From NCBI RefSeq assembly GCF_014898055.3, contig NW_023601543.1, positions 11,059,314 through 11,123,313 of the forward strand: DNA of 64,000 bases. The letters run 5' to 3'. The DNA is from Talpa occidentalis (Eukaryota > Chordata > Mammalia > Eulipotyphla > Talpidae). The notes beneath the pieces are model-generated. The model saw nothing but the letters and a program-made list of their open reading frames with translations. It did not search any database and was not told where the DNA came from. Position numbers and translations under genes: made by a program. Positions 1-11,064 of the stretch are shown in pieces. Position 1 is the first letter of the stretch; every line of letters begins with the position of its first letter.

Positions 1-633
1 AAGCCCAAACACTGCAAGAAGCAGTGGGCAGTCAGTAGGAAAGTGGGAGAACCGCTTTGACCAGTAAAGTGGTAGGTTTTCAAGGATTTCCCTTTCTGGG
101 TTCAGAGGGTTCCCTCTTCATTCTGCATGCTTTTCTCCCATCACTCTTTCCAATTCGGGGACTAAGTGAAACTCCCCCTTCTTCCTTCCCTCTTTTGGAG
201 TCTGGGAGAAACTGTACTTAAGACTTTTTTCCCAGGTAGGGCTTCCCTGGTGGCGCAGGGGTTAAGTCTCAGCACTATCAAGCTACTGCCAGCCAATGCA
301 GCACTAGGCCGATCCCTAGCCAGGGAGCTGACCCACATGGCGCAGCAGACCTCTCCTGTCTTGCCCGCTGCTCCCCTCAGCAGTGTATTTCAGTCAGTCT
401 GCCTGTTCTGCTCCCCACTCTGTCTCTGGTGAGTCCTCTCACCCTCCTGCACCTCTGATCTACACCCCAGTTCTTGCATGCATAAATAAAAAAATTAAAA
501 AAGACTTCCCAGGCCTCCCAGACCTTATCTGATCCTTGAAACAGAGCGATAGGCACAGCTGGACTGTGGGATGACAGAGATGCAGCTGTGCTCCTCTGGG
601 GGAGTGTGGGAGAACCCATTTCTATACCTAACA
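1..633 (-). mobile_element. Partial endogenous retroviral LTR, cut by the window edge
   Basis: Positions 1-238 and 504-633 match the LTR at 5443-5898 closely, including the shared stretch around GGTAGGTTTTCAAGGATTT and the later GCAGAGATGCAGCTGTG-type block. On the minus strand the element would begin TGTTAGG at 633, matching the start of the other copy, so its 3' part lies outside the window. A SINE has been inserted into it. Whether it is a solo LTR or the 5' LTR of a provirus cannot be told, because any internal region would lie to the left of base 1. Confidence 0.7.
239..503 (+). mobile_element. tRNA-derived SINE (vic-1-like), full length
   Basis: Starts GGGCTTCCCTGGTGGCGCAG and contains the body block with the CTGCTCCCCTCAGCAGTGTA-type motif. 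It ends in a CATAAATAAA A-rich tail. It sits inside the partial LTR, so it is younger than that LTR. Confidence 0.9.
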
Positions 634-3600
634 TTCCCCCCTCCGGAGACAAAGGACCAAAATCTTTTGGAGGTGTGAAGGGACTAGGTCTAATCTGCTG
701 AAGCTTCTTCCTGTTGGGAACGGGCAGTGTCCCTGCCTGTGGGCCCTGCTCTGAGGTCCCTAGGCTTTCCCTAGGATATTAACTGAAGAACTGGGCATTC
801 ACATTAGGTCCCATCAAGAGTGGGGCAGTTTGAGGGTCCTGTAAGACAATCATCTATACTATGCATCCTGAAAGAGATACTTAATAAATTTAAAAGGCAC
901 CATTCAAAAGATAAACCCAAGATGACTATTTTGTAAGCCAGTTCCATGGATTTGACACCACTTGAACTTCAACCTTTTAGAGAAGGGGACTAAGTGATTT
1001 AAGAAGCAAGGGTCAAAGATCAAAAGTGATAAGCATATTTCACTAACAGTAGCCACAAGACTAAATGAGTCCATTAATTTATCCAAACCAATTAGAAAAG
1101 ACTGCTTATAATAGGAGTCCAGAGTAGGATTCAGTGTTTTAATACTGCCCCACCTCTAGGAGGCTGGGTTTTTTTTCTGTGTTTTTAGTTTCCACACAAC
1201 CCTGGAGCTCAGCTCAAGGTTGCTGGTATTACTTGTCTGTAAATACAAATCTCAAAGAGAAAAAGTTAATCATTTTTTTTTCTTGTGTTCTTTTATTTAT
1301 TTATTTGTTTGTTTGTCTGTTTATTTATTTATTTATTTTGTGGAACCCTCTCCTGAGGCCGGGGAACGAACAGGAGCTGCAGAGGCTGCGGGCAGCCTCG
1401 CAGCCCAGTGCTCAACCGCTGTGCCACCAGGGGAGGCCCTTTTCTTGTGTTCTTTAAAATCTGAGAATGATTTAATAATTTAGCCTCCACTACAGTCCTC
1501 TGCCTTTAAGTGTTTTTTTTTTTTTTAAATCTTGAGAAATTTGGGGCAATGGCCAATCTGGAAAAAACTTAAAAAAAAACTTTACAACGTAGAAATTATT
1601 TGATTATTTTATATAACTAGATTTTTGTGCAAAGAATTTCCTGTCTAGTTTACAGGTTTACAAAACCTCAAAATATTTAAGAGGCATGAAAACTTGATGT
1701 CTACAAAAAAATGTATATTACTGAAATATAGTTTTCTCTCTGTCTTCACACTAGTTTTATCACAACAAAATTAATTTATTTGCAAGCCAAGTCTATCTTA
1801 AATATGCTTGGCCAATTTACATAAATTCAGCAAGAATAGAAATAACCATGCAGACCTTTAAATTTTGCTTTGCTGTACCTCATTATAAGGAACTTCAGAT
1901 TGAGAGCCCTTAAACAGCCAGTTTGTTAAGGCTTAAGACCAGGCCAAGGTCTCACCATCACACTTTGTCTGTAATACCAGCATCTTTGCACAAATTTCTC
2001 TTCTCTTGAGGTTTCCAAGATGTCCTATAGTTTCTGAGCCTGCCAAAGGTGACCTTCTTTAACCTCCCAATAGACCAGCTATACTCCTTAACGAGGTCCC
2101 AGGTTATTTCTTTGTTGGCTTTGAAATTAATCTGCTTCCTGAAAACATAATATTCCAGACAAAGCCTTGGTAAAACACCATGTTTCCAGCTGTCTATTAT
2201 AGAGAGGGGAGAAAGAATCTTACTGGATTTATGCAAAAAACAAAAACAAATAACCATGAGATATCAGAATATTTAGTGAAAGTTTTAAGGTGTCAGGGAG
2301 AGAAAAGCAAAGGCTCAGGTCTGTTTACAAAAAAATGTAATTAACCATGGCTGTAGGTCATAGCTTAAAAAAAAAGAAGAAAAAGTTTTCTTAATTTTTT
2401 AGAGTTTATTTAGATTCATCTTTATTTTAACCTGTTGTTAGCAACTATTATGCATCCAGTTCCTTTTTATAACTTGCACTTTATTTTCAGATCCATGATA
2501 AATCTGAATTTTAAAGTCAAAGTGTTTTTCCTGCAAAATGCTCTGAAAACAAAACATTAGAATAAGTATTTTTTGTAAATGGCATAAGACTTTAAAATGC
2601 CCATAATTAAAGATCTGATTATAATGCAACTGACAAGAAAGTTTGTTCAACTTTTGGTGGCATACAGTATTTCAGAACAAGACTCAGAAATGACCAGTAA
2701 TAGTATATCAGAATGTAGTAGGTTTTCAAAGAAGTTTGATATAATTTTTGGACATTTTTATTAATAGTCAGCCACATTAAATATTTTTCCTTATGTGACA
2801 ATGCTTCCCTGAAGTTTTTCCCTATAGTTCATTGCTTATTATCTTTCCCACAAGGAGGGAACAATTTCCTCCTAGGGGAATGTTACCTAGGAGTTCCTGT
2901 CGGATGTCCAATAGTTTCCTTTTTAATTAAAGACTTTTAGTATTCTGATTCTGGGGAAGTTTAAACATTCATACAGATTACCACAAAACCATACTTAATT
3001 ATCCAGTCAAACAGAGCAGCAATGACTCAAAATGCAAATATATTTTTAATAAAGTTCAACTCTTGCTGATGAGACTTTACCTAAAGACAATTTAGCTGAA
3101 GTCCCAGATTTTAAGATTACTTAAAGTTTATTGACAATAGTTTAAAATATTTTTGTCCTTTAATTAGAACTTTTAACTCTTAAAATCTTGGTTTTCTAAT
3201 TCTTAAATTGCAAACAATTATAAGAACTGTTATATTATTCCTTTAGATTGAAAGACATAATACCTAAATGATTACAGTTTTAGCTTTTCCTAGGATAGAA
3301 TTTCAAACCAGTGAAACTGACATCAATAAATCATAATATTTGAAATCTTTCTTTTTCTTACCCTCATTCCATAAACTTTTATCAACTTTCATGGACCTTT
3401 TATGACATGCTATATTGCTTCTTTTCGTTACCAAAATAAACCTCATGTCTTTTTGTTCCTTATATTTTAATCCAGAAAATACCTTCTTATTCCTGGTTTG
3501 TTCTCCGTGCCTATTTGCTATATGGATTTTTAATTTTTTTAACCACTATCCTTAACTCATGATAAAAGTGCAAAGTCGAGATAAAAAGTTCTAGCAGTTT

Positions 3601-3926
3601 GAATTTAAAGACTCTGTTTTTGATTTTTTTTCTTTAGTCTCTGTAGCAAAGTTTTTTCTCCTGGGATGTTACATTCCAATAAATGATTAGTATCATAACA
3701 CTCATGCCTCCTGCCTGGATCACCACAATAATGGGGCTTTATTATCTTTACCATAAGGAAGTGGAACTGAGAGGAAAGTGAAGGGGAGAAGTAGGATTTT
3801 CGGAAAAAAGTGACTTCAAATATTTTCTTAATTGTCTCAAACCCCAAAAGATTTTTACCCAAATGTTTGTTACCGAGTTTGTATTTTAAAGTCAATACCT
3901 GATTGCCACTCAAAACCTATGCATAA
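634..3926. other. AT-rich intergenic DNA, no gene recognised
   Basis: The stretch is AT-rich, with only short scattered reading frames on both strands (longest about 100 codons). No splice-compatible coding exon, RNA gene or recognisable protein family was seen. The only identified feature is the short SINE at 1293-1438. Confidence 0.6.
1293..1438 (-). mobile_element. Short SINE consisting of the tRNA-like head only
   Basis: Read on the minus strand it carries the tRNA-like head (GGCCTCCCCTGGTGGCAC...) and then passes straight into a TAAA-rich tail. The body block present in the other SINEs is missing. A direct repeat TTTTCTTGTGTTCTTT flanks it at about 1277 and 1438, so it is a complete insertion and not a decayed fragment. 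Confidence 0.8.
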
Positions 3927-4208
3927 GGGCCTCCCTGGTGGCGCAAGGGGTTAAGCACTGTACCATGAAGCAATCCGAAGCCTATGAAGCACAAGTTCGA
4001 TCCCCGGCCCGCCAGGGAGCAACCCAAATGGCGCAGCAGACCTCTACCGTCTCACCTGCTGCTCCCCTCAGCAGTGTATTTTGGTTAGTCTGCCAGTTCT
4101 GTTCCCAACTCTGTCTCTGGTGGACCCTCTCACCCCCCACACCTCTGGCCTGTGCCCAGCTCTTGTATGCATGAATGGGTAAATCTTTAAAAAAAAAAAA
4201 CAAAAAAA
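3927..4208 (+). mobile_element. tRNA-derived SINE, full length
   Basis: Starts GGGCCTCCCTGGTGGCGCAA and ends in an A-rich tail. Flanking near-identical repeats CTATGCATAAG and CTGTGCATAAG mark the target-site duplication. Confidence 0.9.
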
Positions 4209-5436
4209 CTGTGCATAAGCCAGTTCTGAACACTTTCCCAACCTAGGCTGTAAAGATTCAATGATAAAATAGTGTTCAAGTTCAGATACCATTCTCAGGT
4301 CGTTTTACCATCCTTCAATGTGTCTCGTGGCCAGGCCACATTATAGAGAAAGATGAATTTTTCTTGAAAGAATCTAAATTTAACTGATTAATGGTGAATA
4401 ATACAGCCCACGGGTAAATTTCTGGGTAAATTTCTGGTGTAAATAAAACATTTCCCATTACCTAAAAGTAGGGATGGGATCATTGTCCAGAGCTGAAGGA
4501 GAAAGACAAGTCGTTTCTCTCCCTATCTGGCCCTGCATGCAAGGGGGCTCTGCCTGGCCCCACATTCAAGGGGATCCCTTTAAGCTTTGGTGTCCACTCT
4601 TTGCACCTACCTGGGGTACCAGAGAGATAAGACCTGTGTAGACGATGTCCCACTATAAGAGAAGGGGCTCCTGGATGTATACCATGACTCTGGGCATTAA
4701 GAAAGTTAAGTAAGAGAAAGAAGGTTTTGTTCCAGAAATGCCTTGTTCGAATTCTACTGGCTCACATGGAACAAAGGAGAAGAGGATTTAAGTGCCAAGA
4801 TTGCCAGGGCAGAGGCAAAGATGACAGGTGAGAGGAGGCCAGGGAGCAGAGTGATAAGATGTGAGTCATGGAGGTGACTGTAAAACTTTTCAAAAGGAAT
4901 CAGCCACAAGAAAATATGCTTGAGAGAGACTGGTGGAAACACAGAAAGGACAGTTCCATCTCTGACACCAGCCTTCCAAATATGCCTGTAGGAAAACAAG
5001 TGAGAGGATTTTTGGGCCCCATATTCCCTGAAATCCAAACCAGGGGCAGAGGGGTTAAGGTAGTTAGTAAGGAAGAAGGGGGTTGTGAACAGAGTGGCCT
5101 CAGGGACTCCTGCTCAGCACAGGGATGTAACCCCTGGCAGCCTTCCAAGAGGACTGTGAGGTCCCACCCAAGGAGGTTTGAATCTGCATGGTGTGGGCTT
5201 TCCTGTTACCCCAAAACCAGGAAGCTACCATCCAAGTGTAAGATGAGATTATGTCCTGAGATGGTCAGAAGTAGAACAGAAAGCCAGAGGAAAAAAAGGA
5301 GAATGGAGAAGAGAGCAAGGACCAGCAGGGCACAGCTTAGTTCACCACTTAACTGTCCTTTGCTTTCAATGAATGCTGATAGGACTTAATTTGGGGATTT
5401 GGTGAAAAATGCATGGGCAAACATCCCTTCACAGCT
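4209..5436. other. Intergenic DNA with one unsupported 173-codon frame
   Basis: An open frame runs 4868-5389 on the plus strand. The translation has no domain, signal or repeat that I recognise. It is basic and compositionally ordinary for read-through of noncoding DNA, and it overlaps open frames on the other strand. I treat the stretch as intergenic, although a conservation search would be worthwhile for a frame this long in non-GC-rich sequence. Confidence 0.5.
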
Positions 5437-5442
5437 GTCACA

Positions 5443-5898
5443 TGTTGAGGACCTTGACACCCGAGGGTCCTTGGTGTCTCTCAAGAAAAGAATTTCACGA
5501 AGCACCAGGATAGAGCCAGCAACAAAGTTTATTAGAAAGCCATAGGACAGAGAACTGCAAGCAGTGGGCATCTCAAGAAAGTGGGAGAGCCCCCCCCCCC
5601 CTTCTGCCAACCAGTAAAGCGGTAGGTTTTCAAGGATTTTCCTTTCTGGGTTCAGAGGGGTCCCTCTTTGCTCCCATCCCTCTTTCCAATTCGGGGACTA
5701 ACTGAAACTCCCCCTCCCTCCTTCCCTCTTTTGGAGTCTGGGGAAAACTGTAGTTAAGACTCTTCCCAGGCCTCCCAGACCTGCTAGACCTTATCTGGTC
5801 CTTGAAACAGAGCAATAGGCCCAGCTGTACTGTGGGGTGGCAGAGATGCAGCTGTGCTTCTCAGGGGGCTGGGGGAGAGTCAATTTCTATCCCTAACC
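5443..5898 (-). mobile_element. Solo LTR with 6-bp target-site duplication
   Basis: On the minus strand it starts near TGTTAGG-like sequence at 5898 (last base mutated) and ends in CTCAACA at 5443. It carries an AATAAA-type polyadenylation signal near 5528. Direct repeats GTCACA at 5437-5442 and 5899-5904 flank it, a 6-bp duplication typical of class II (ERVK-like) integration. No primer-binding site or internal sequence adjoins it, so it is a solo LTR. It belongs to the same family as the partial LTR at 1-633. A C-homopolymer near 5590 is a likely sequencing weak spot. Confidence 0.8.
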
Positions 5899-6645
5899 GT
5901 CACATGCATGTCTCCACAGGTGACAAAGGCGGAACCTGCCCACCTGCTTTAGGTCCTCTCCCTGTATTTGTTGAAAAGCTCGGGTACCTGTCCCCTTTCC
6001 TGGAGTGGGACAAGTAAAAAACCCACTTGACTTCCCACCATCCACTTTCTGTCCCATATTCCTCTTCACCCGGACCTTATCCTGGACTTGGCAGCCGATT
6101 GATCTTTTAGACTTGGATAACCTTGTGCAACCCTGCCCTGGTGCTTCCCTTTGCCTCCCGAGCATAACCACAGTATCTACTTCATAAAATGCCCCGCCCT
6201 GGATCCGGATCCGGATCCGATTCCATGGAAAGCAAATGTGCCTGGCACAGTGAAAATGCTCAAGAAAGACCACTGCTGCTAAGGATTGATTCCTAGAAGC
6301 TTCTTTTTCTCCAGCCGAGGCCCCCACCGTGGCTGGAGGGCACCCAGGATCGTGTGGTTGGGGCTGTGGCCCCACCTTTCATCCAAGGCAGCCTCACAGC
6401 TGGGCAGCCCTCCCCTGACTGACCCAAACCCTTCCCTGTATCTACCAGGGCCCGACCCTGCGGGCTTCCCTCCAGCGGCCCTTTGGGAAAACTTCCCCGC
6501 GGGCCTGATGGCTTCTCTCCAAAGTCTGCTAAGGCACCCGCGCTCACAGGCCCAGGGGTCGAGGTGTGTGAAAAGAAAGGTACTGGGGGAAAAGAGGAGG
6601 GCACGTCCCTAAAAGCCTACAAGCTGGTTAAAATCGGGTGCTGGG
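5899..6645 (+). repeat. Left arm of an 18.6-kb-spaced inverted duplication
   Basis: The arm matches the reverse complement of about 25240-26300 over most of its length. Shared blocks include TTGTTGAAAAGCTCGGGTAC, GCAGCCGATTGATCTTTTAG, AAGCTTCTTTT and AAAACTTCCCCGCGGG. The other arm contains an extra SINE at 25701-25973. This arm carries a private GGATCC triplication at 6201-6218. The arm runs into the CpG island that follows, so it may be a duplicated promoter-proximal region. Confidence 0.85.
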
Positions 6646-7240
6646 CGCGCGGGAGCGGCCCCGAGCGCTCCCAGGCGAGGACATCCTGCAGCCTGGTGGG
6701 GCGCTCCCAGCCCAGCTGCCCCTCGGGAAGGCCCGGCCGGGTCGCCGGGAGTGGGGAGGGGATCCGGGCCGGACAGGGGCCCGCTGCCCGCCGTTCCTCC
6801 CCACACCCGCCGCCTAGTCAGGACTGGAGGCAGCCCGTTAGCGTTAGCCCGAGCGGGCGAAGGGAGCCCCGCTACCCGCGCCCGCGCCCCAGGGACGGCC
6901 ACGCCCTCTGGCCGCTCCGGGACTCACCGTCTCAGCGCCCACGGCTCTCTCAGGCTCACCGGGTGCAACTACCCAGGGCGCAGGCGCGCGGGCTCGCGGC
7001 GGACTACACCTCCCGTCAGGCCTCGCGCCGTCCGCCCAGCCGTCCGGGCCCAGAGGCTGCTGACGTGGAGAGGCTGTGACTTTCCCTGGCCTGCTGCAGG
7101 ATTCTGTGGCTTAGGAAGTCACCCCATTTCCGGTCCTAAATCTCTTCCCCAGGGATTGGCGGGGCGTGTTCTAGGTCTTGATGCGGGTGAGAGCTTCTCT
7201 CCCATCAACCCTCGAGTTACGGGAGCGGGTTAAATTCTTC
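6440..7240. promoter_or_regulatory. CpG island, probable promoter region
   Basis: CpG-dense sequence with an NRF1-like GCGCAGGCGCG near 6980, an ACTACACCTCCCG motif near 7003 of the type seen in zinc-finger-gene promoters, and an ETS-like TTTCCGG near 7128. Overlapping open frames on both strands are a by-product of GC content. It lies about 0.8 kb upstream of the dead SCAN exon at 8036-8385 and could be that gene's former promoter. Direction and activity are inferred. Confidence 0.55.
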
Positions 7241-8035
7241 TTAAATCTGTTAATGACGGGATTACTGATTCTCACGCTCTCTGTGTAGGAAGAATTTTGG
7301 GGGGAGAGTTTGTTAAATACTCAAATTTCTGGGCACCACCCCGACACCCTCACGCACTGAAGCTCGCTTGAGCTCGGGAGTTCGCATTCTAATAAGCTTT
7401 CTGGGGGTTCAGTCTCCGGTCTTCCGCTAGTGGGTCAGAAGCCATGAGCTCGCTTATTTTCTTAAAGACAGCAGCCGCCCCCCAGCGACCCCGCGCGTTC
7501 ATCTTCGCCTTCTGCAGCTACCAGAGTTGTCCGAGGTCTTTGGGTTCACCGGATGGCCCCGCCCCTTGTCTTCCTATTGGTCCCTCTCTGCTCCTGTCCC
7601 CTGGAGTCAAATTGTCCCTTCTGGGTGGTCGCCAGTGAGGCGTAGCCTGGCCTGATGCGATGCTGTCATTCGGGAAACGTAATTCTCACTTTGGCCGGCG
7701 CCAGCCCTCCTGGTCTTTGGACGCCAAACTAGTGCTGGGACTTCCTAGGTGGGACCAGGGCCAGTCGTTGGGACCAGGGTCCAAGACAGAGAGGAGGGAG
7801 CTCCCTGTAATTGTGCCTCCGGGAGGCCCTAGTGGAACCAAGACCAGAGGCAGGCACCCCACGGTCCCCAAGTCAGCGAGGGCAAGGCTCCGGAGACAGC
7901 TCCGCAGGGCCTAGAGTTGGGCTCCTGGGCTGGGACTTGGAACCCCGGGCACGCCGACTCCTGCCAATGTTATTTTTTGGCGCAAAGGGCGCCAGGTAAC
8001 TTGGCTGACGTTGGTAGCCGGTTTCAGGGCCAAGA
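7241..8035. other. GC-rich sequence between CpG island and SCAN relic
   Basis: Moderately GC-rich, with no convincing exon. It may hold the untranslated exon or intron 1 of the dead SCAN gene downstream, but no diagnostic splice pair could be assigned. Confidence 0.4.
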
Positions 8036-8385
8036 TGGTCGGGGAGACTGACGATGGTGTCTGGTCCGGGTTTCCTGGAGCAAAAAGAGCTCTTGGCTGT
8101 GAAACCACGGGAGTATCTGCACCTGGAGCCAGGAGCTACCCCTGCGCGACCAAGGGCCCAGCGTAAACGCATCCCATCCACGCTTCTGAGCATTCAGTTT
8201 CCAAAAGGCTCTAGTCCTGGGGGAACACTCCAGTGGCTGCTGGAGCTTTGCCATGGGTGACTTCGACGTCAGATGCGCACCGAGGAGTAGATTTTGGAGC
8301 TGCTGGTGTTGGAGCAGTTTCTGACCCTCCAACCCCAGGAGTTCCACAGCAGGGTACAGAAGCTGCATCCACCAAGCTCCAAAGA
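8036..8385 (+). pseudogene. Dead SCAN-domain exon, ZNF75-like
   Basis: From the ATG at 8054 one frame runs through a recognisable SCAN box: a degraded first helix, then LELCHG, then QMRTEE, then ILELLVLEQFLTLQPQEF at about 8291-8344, followed by VQKLHP. Two nonsense codons lie in this same frame at conserved SCAN positions. One is TGA at 8258-8260, where the family has tryptophan. The other is TAG at 8288-8290, where it has glutamine. The VQK-H-P tail resembles ZNF75D, recalled as the human neighbour of ZNF449, but assignment within SCAN genes is tentative. No KRAB or zinc-finger exon follows within the window. SCAN domains mediate dimerisation of zinc-finger transcription factors, and this copy cannot encode one. 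Confidence 0.7.
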
Positions 8386-9186
8386 AGACAGCAGCTGCCC
8401 CTGTGATAAATCCTGTGATAAATCACAGGGGTTCAAATTCTGGATCTGTTCACTGCTTTATCTTGACTCCAGAGCATATGCAGAGAGCGCTTGCCAGACT
8501 GAGGCAACAGGAGGGAGCAAAAAGGAGAGATTAATTTTATGTTTTCTGTTTGGGACATCATACTGTCTTACTTCCCCATTCTGATTTTCTTGATTGTCCT
8601 GGATAGACCTTTCTTGGGCAAGTCACTTTATGTAGTTAGCCTGGAATTTTCATTCTCAAGGTCTGTCTTTTCCTCCTCTGCTTCCCCCCCTTTCTTTTCT
8701 TTCTCTGTCTCTCTGTCTCTGTGTCTCTCTCTTACAGGAATAAAGGACATGTCTCCCTTCCTGTCCCACCAGATAAGCATTCCTGTCTTCTTTATTTACC
8801 CTCTAGGTTTAATGATCTTGTTTTCTTACATTCCAAGGGGAAAGAACCTCCCTAAGATGATAGTATCAAAATTGTTAACCACCAGGTGATAGCAAAGCAA
8901 GCTGGTGCCAGCCTTAATCTCCTCAGAAATCTCCAGATGCCTGCATCACAAGAATGGAACATACTAACCCTTGCCCATGCTCCCCTTCTACTTCTTTGTA
9001 ACTCTGGATAAACACTGCTGCTCCCTACCAAAGAGCAGGACTGTGGTTTTTCAGATATGAGTCTGTTGCCTTCCTCAACTCCTCAATTTGTTGTCAAATT
9101 AAACTACTTTCCTTCTCAAACTCTGTTTCCTTTTATTGGCCAAGGGAAACCAAGATGGGCAATTGGTAACAACTCTCTATCTCGCT

Positions 9187-9250
9187 GTCTTTCTTTCTTC
9201 CTTTCTTCCTTCCTTTCTTCCTTTCTTTCTTTCTTTCTTTCTTTCTTCTT
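9187..9250. repeat. (CTTT)n microsatellite
   Basis: A pyrimidine-pure run of CTTT/CCTTT units. Confidence 0.95.
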
Positions 9251-9599
9251 TCTGAGGTAATATTAGGATACCCCTGCCAGGTATTGAAATGGCAGAGCAC
9301 CCACCACCAACTCACCCATAGTCCACCACCACAGACCATTGTGCGTCCTTCCCTCTTTGTTCTTATCTTCCCCTCCCCTCCTCCCTGTGGATGTTTCAGT
9401 TCTATTGTCAGCTTTCAAGTGTTGGTTTTTAAGCTTTTCTTCATCTGACCCTTAGTTTGGTTCCTCTATATTCCACATATTAGTGACACCATCTCTCTCT
9501 GACATATTTCACCTAGCATTATCCCCTCCAGCTCCATCATACTCCAGATTTCCTCCCAAGGACGCAGAGGGAACAGTGAAGAGTACCTATTTCCACAAA

Positions 9600-9830
9600 G
9601 AGGCAGTGTGACTGCTGCAATAACCATTGTCAGCTCTGGATTTAAATCACAGGGGTTCAAATCCTGGATCTGTTCCCCGCTATATAACTTAGGCATGTTC
9701 CTATTCCTCTTTGGATGTCAACCCCCCTCCTTTGCAAAATGGCGTCTGAGATTGTTTTGAGAATTAGAGGGAGAGCAGCATATACATGTGATCACACTGT
9801 TGACAGGTAATTAGTGCTTAAAACTCTTAG
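9600..9830 (+). mobile_element. MIR-like ancient SINE remnant
   Basis: Contains the MIR-type core GGGTTCAAATCCTGGATCTG, followed by a degraded 'TTTGCAAAATGG' 3' block. A similar core recurs at about 8420-8455. Confidence 0.65.
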
Positions 9831-10008
9831 CTGGTATATTTGGGTCAGCAGTCTGGTGAAACTGAGAAAGTTTGGCACTGAGGCTTTAAGGCTACTGTCC
9901 CCAGTGCCTCTCAAGTTAGCTTATGTAGCAGAGAGCTATGGGAGCATCTGGAAAAGGTGGGGAGTGGGGGAGGGATGAGTGAAGTGCATAAAAAAAAAAT
10001 CTATGGGA

Positions 10009-10268
10009 GGGTCTCCCTGGTGGCGCAAGGGGTTAAGAGGAAGCACTATGAAACTATCCGCATCCACTGCAGCACAAGTTCGATCCCCAGGGAGCTACTG
10101 ACATGACGCAGCAGACCTCTCCTAACTAGACCGCTGCTCCCCTCAGCAGTAAATTTCAGTCTGCCTGTGCTGTTCCCCACTCTGTCTCTGATGAATCCTC
10201 TTGCCCCCTGGACCTCTGGACTGTACCCCAGTTCTTGTATGCATAAATAAATAAATATTTTTTTAAAA
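10009..10268 (+). mobile_element. tRNA-derived SINE
   Basis: Tail GCATAAATAAATAAATATTT. The flanking duplication AAAATCTATGGGA / AAAATCTGTGGGA differs at one base. Confidence 0.9.
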
Positions 10269-11064
10269 TCTGTGGGAGAAATGTGTGCACTGGAAAAGAC
10301 CCTCTCCCCATACTCTCCACCACAATCATATGCATCCATTTTCAACAACCCCTTAGACATGAACTCACACCCCCGCCCCCAGTTTACACCATCATTTTCT
10401 CTTCTTGGGTCCAAAGGAATAGACTGGTTTCTTGTTGAAGACATATCCTTTCCATTGTGCCTTGTTGTGATGATAAGTGACAGCAGGATGGATCCTAGGT
10501 CACAAACAATGGGCTGGGAACAGAATGCTTTCTGAGGTTCCTTGTATTTGGAAACAGCATGACAATCACTGAGCTTCAAGCTGGAGCCAATGGACACTCA
10601 GAGTATTTGCTGCTTCTTGTTTGCTAGGTCCAATCAGTTTATCATCATCAATATCATAGACCAGTGTGATATATCTGTGAACTAAATTATGACAGAGGAC
10701 TGGAAAGTGGATATGCTCCCTCATAGTGTGAAAGGATTTCAAAATCTAAAATGGAACCAGAGGATGTGAATTGGAGAATTTTTAGAACAACTGAACTTAA
10801 GAACTTCCAACTGATTTCCCCTAATACTTGATTTATAGAAATCGAACACTTATTTCCTGACCAATGAGTATCCACCAAGAAATCTCTCCCTATCCTCAAG
10901 CCAATGAGTGTAATGCTCGAATTCTGGCCATATGTCTCCCTCTTTGCACTCCTTGCACATAAATATAGTCCCTCACCCAACAAACACAAAACAAAACAAA
11001 ACAAAATTCCTTCAACAGACTTGGCTGTAACTTGCTATATAGCATGTGTTTCCTGAATTGTAAT
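10269..11064. other. Intergenic DNA, nothing recognised
   Basis: Short frames on both strands only. A short AAAAC-type simple repeat lies near 10985-11005. Confidence 0.5.

Noticed and set aside
1..5898. Two similar LTRs at 1-633 and 5443-5898 as ends of one provirus
   Set aside because: Both are minus oriented, but the 5443-5898 copy has its own 6-bp duplication on both sides (solo LTR), and the 5' end of the first copy faces 634, so the DNA between is not proviral interior.
6483..7233. Long overlapping frames at the 6.5-7.2 kb CpG island
   Set aside because: Frames open on both strands at once, no domain, explained by CpG-island composition.
10046..10597. 183-codon minus-strand frame
   Set aside because: Half of it is an antisense SINE (10009-10268). 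The rest has no similarity to a known family.
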